64,000 nucleotides of DNA. Source: Candidatus Jettenia ecosi (GTDB taxonomy: Bacteria > Planctomycetota > Brocadiia > Brocadiales > Brocadiaceae). The stretch is from positions 1-64,000 of the forward strand of contig SULG01000004.1 in NCBI GenBank assembly GCA_005524015.1, given 5' to 3'. How positions within the stretch are numbered: position 1 is the first letter of the stretch; each line of letters opens with the position of its first letter. The notes under the pieces are model-generated. The model did no database searches and had not been told where the DNA came from. It was given only the letters and a program-made list of their open reading frames with translations. Shown here piece after piece: positions 62,467 to 64,000 of the stretch. The translations under genes were made by a program, and so were the position numbers.

Positions 62467-62591
62467 TTACAGGCTGTCCGAGAATTACTTTGCAAGCCAA
62501 GAGCTATACTATATATTGATCAATCGTTAGAATTTAAACAATATACAGTATACACTGAAGACTACAATTGCATTCTCGGAGAACCTGTTTA
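62467..62591. mobile_element. MITE-like element, copy 2
   Basis: About 125 bp with ends TTTACAGGCTGTCCGAGAAT and complement of TAAACAGGTTCTCCGAGAAT, matching copy 1 (57822-57948) in length and interior (TTTAAACAATATACAGTATAC, CTACAATTGCATT). Flanked by gene ends rather than inside a gene. Confidence 0.65.
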
Positions 62592-62644
62592 GCCTTGCTC
62601 CCCCGCGTAAACGTGCACAGGGGTGACAACCCTAAAGGGTTGCC

Positions 62645-63667
62645 CTACGGATAGGTAACAGGACTAATTACTTTCCTTCTCTCCATCAAAAAACTTTCTA
62701 CAGTAATGACAATTATTGCAATAAGAAGAGGGATCTGATAACGGTTCACATACCGTTTTACCCGTTGCGTTTTATACGTAGACTCTTCTATCTGTGCGAT
62801 GCTATTCTTATACACCTTCTCCAAACCCCACTTCGTTCCATACGCCGGGGTATAAAGCCCGCCAGTTCCCAATGCGATTTTGTTTAAGGTAATCTCATCG
62901 AGCCTTGATTTGACGACCTGCCCTTGTTTGTCTTTCAGTAATGTTTCCTGACCACTTTCGTTTTTTATCCTGATATAGGACCCTTCTTTTTTCCCTACGC
63001 CGACAGTATAGATAACGACATCCTGTCTTTTTGCCTCCTCGGATACCTTCAGAGGGTCATCCTCATGGTTCTCGCCATCGGTAATTAAGATTATCGCCTT
63101 GCGATTCTTTGAATCCCGCTCAAAAGTAGTAAGACCTTTCCTTATTGCCTCCGCCAAAGCAGTACCGCCCCGTGGAATAATATGAGTATTTAAGTCATTC
63201 AAAAAGAGACGGAAAGCGCCATAATCGGATGTCAACGGACAATATGTGAATGCTGACCCTGCAAATGCCACCAGACCGATACGATCTCCTCCCAGCACAT
63301 GCAATAAATCCTCAATCTCTCTTTTTGCTACTTCCAGCCGGTTGGGTTTTACATCATCAGCCAGCATGCTCTTAGAAGTATCAACAGCAATTACAATATC
63401 GATACCTTTCTTTTCCACCTCTTCCCAATGGTATCCCCATTTAGGCTCAATAAGGGTAAATATCAGAAAGAGTATGCCTGTCGTCATTAAGGTGGCCCTG
63501 AACCATTGCTTCTTCTGGCTCAATGAGAGCCCAACTTTTTGCAGGAGTTCAATATTTGCAAAGGTATGTAAATCCTTCATCTTTTTCCTGAAGACAAAGA
63601 TGTACCCAACAATCAATAGGGGAATAACAGGAAGCAGATAAAGATAGTTAAGGTTTTCGTATTTCAT
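62645..63667 (-). CDS. batB: BatB-like von Willebrand factor A protein
   Basis: 340 residues. Two N-terminal transmembrane helices (about 8-25, 55-75), a VWA domain (about 90-280) with MIDAS VIAVDTSKSM, the Thr-bearing RGGTALAEA segment and TDGENHEDD, and a C-terminal helix (about 312-330). Bat family VWA proteins BatA and BatB sit side by side. The gene order (batA partial upstream, batC downstream) supports the BatB call. Start ATG at 63667, ribosome site weak. Confidence 0.88.
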   Translation of the reverse strand: MKYENLNYLYLLPVIPLLIVGYIFVFRKKMKDLHTFANIELLQKVGLSLSQKKQWFRATLMTTGILFLIFTLIEPKWGYHWEEVEKKGIDIVIAVDTSKSMLADDVKPNRLEVAKREIEDLLHVLGGDRIGLVAFAGSAFTYCPLTSDYGAFRLFLNDLNTHIIPRGGTALAEAIRKGLTTFERDSKNRKAIILITDGENHEDDPLKVSEEAKRQDVVIYTVGVGKKEGSYIRIKNESGQETLLKDKQGQVVKSRLDEITLNKIALGTGGLYTPAYGTKWGLEKVYKNSIAQIEESTYKTQRVKRYVNRYQIPLLIAIIVITVESFLMERRKVISPVTYP

Positions 63668-63765
63668 AAAAATTTTATTCGAATGCAGATTATCAGGCGG
63701 TAAAGATGAAAACTAAAAATCTTTACCTACGCTTATCTGCAAAAATCTGTGCCTTCTCTAGAATA

Positions 63766-64000
63766 TTATGGTATTTTTCTGAACCTTGTTTTGATTAATC
63801 CTAATTCAAATAATAGCAAGCCAAAAGCGGGAAGCAGGAAATAATGAAATACTTCATTATACTCTGTATATTGAGTTACCTCAGCCTCGGTTTTTTCGAG
63901 TTTATCTATTTGATTATAAATCTCCTTCAGTGAGTCGGTATCGGTTGCTCGATAATACTTCCCATCAGTAATTTTTGCAATTTCCGTGAGGGCGTCATCA
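63766..64000 (-). CDS. batA: BatA-like VWA protein, 3' part only
   Basis: Partial gene cut by the window edge; the 78 last codons read ALTEIAKITDGKYYRATDTD, then SLKEIYNQIDKLEK, a C-terminal transmembrane segment (FLLPAFGLLLFELGLI) and stop TAA at 63768-63766. KYYRATDTDSLKEIYNQID is the usual end of BatA VWA proteins. It continues upstream beyond 64000. It lies about 98 bp upstream of batB on the same strand. Confidence 0.8.
   Translation of the reverse strand, partial: DDALTEIAKITDGKYYRATDTDSLKEIYNQIDKLEKTEAEVTQYTEYNEVFHYFLLPAFGLLLFELGLIKTRFRKIP

Noticed and set aside
62306-62530. 74-codon plus-strand frame
   Set aside because: It crosses the GGGAATCCAG inverted repeat and the MITE-like element.

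Overview
The window is about 64 kb of AT-rich bacterial chromosome with ordinary gene density and many short dispersed inverted repeats. The gene set suggests an anammox planctomycete (Brocadiales: Kuenenia, Brocadia or Jettenia type). The strongest pointer is a 678-residue fusion of an ammonium transporter (Amt) to a histidine kinase, the architecture described for Ks-Amt5 of Candidatus Kuenenia stuttgartiensis. An SbtA/SbtB bicarbonate module, several very long PAS-rich sensors and a Bat operon fit that lifestyle. The assignment is an inference from gene content; no rRNA or hydrazine-pathway gene is present to settle it, and no tRNA or CRISPR array was seen.

Layout. 0.3-2 kb: BON lipoprotein, a small two-helix membrane protein and a membrane protein of unknown function. 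2-12 kb, minus strand: hemL, then a complete F-type ATP synthase operon (atpZ, an atpI-like gene, atpB-E-F-H-A-G-D-C) running into rfbB and closed by a terminator near 1.3 kb. 12-24.4 kb, mostly plus strand: purN, an M16 protease, TPR lipoproteins, a tandem-duplicated geranylgeranyl-reductase-like flavoprotein, an orphan phosphohexuloisomerase (minus), YggT, a HAD phosphatase fused to a polyprenol/diacylglycerol-type kinase, ruvX and a U32 peptidase.

24.7-43 kb is the signalling region. It holds an HD-GYP protein, a sigma-54 activator with a REC domain and its 1402-residue multi-PAS histidine kinase, a membrane-anchored PLD-like/PilZ-like protein, the Amt-histidine kinase, a GAF-PAS kinase and a stand-alone REC protein. 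A GEMM-like (c-di-GMP riboswitch) leader lies upstream of two tiny cysteine-rich proteins. HD-GYP, PilZ-like and GEMM-like elements give this part a c-di-GMP theme.

43-57 kb: CsgG-like lipoprotein, sbtA-sbtB, PolX, mtnP, two FKBP isomerases, an RRM protein, a UMF1-type transporter, an EamA protein, a DEAD-box helicase and a PAS sensor with no kinase domain. 57.4-58.4 kb is a repeat-filled gap with a MITE-like element and the decayed 5' end of a paralogous sensor. 58.2-64 kb: a Bat operon (batE, batD, batC, batB and the 3' end of batA, cut by the window edge), with a second MITE-like copy between batC and batB.

Most starts were chosen from Shine-Dalgarno sites. Several genes (rfbB, atpA, atpD, atpZ, the macro-domain gene, the UMF1 gene, the truncated sensor, the DEAD-box helicase) probably start downstream of the longest open frame.
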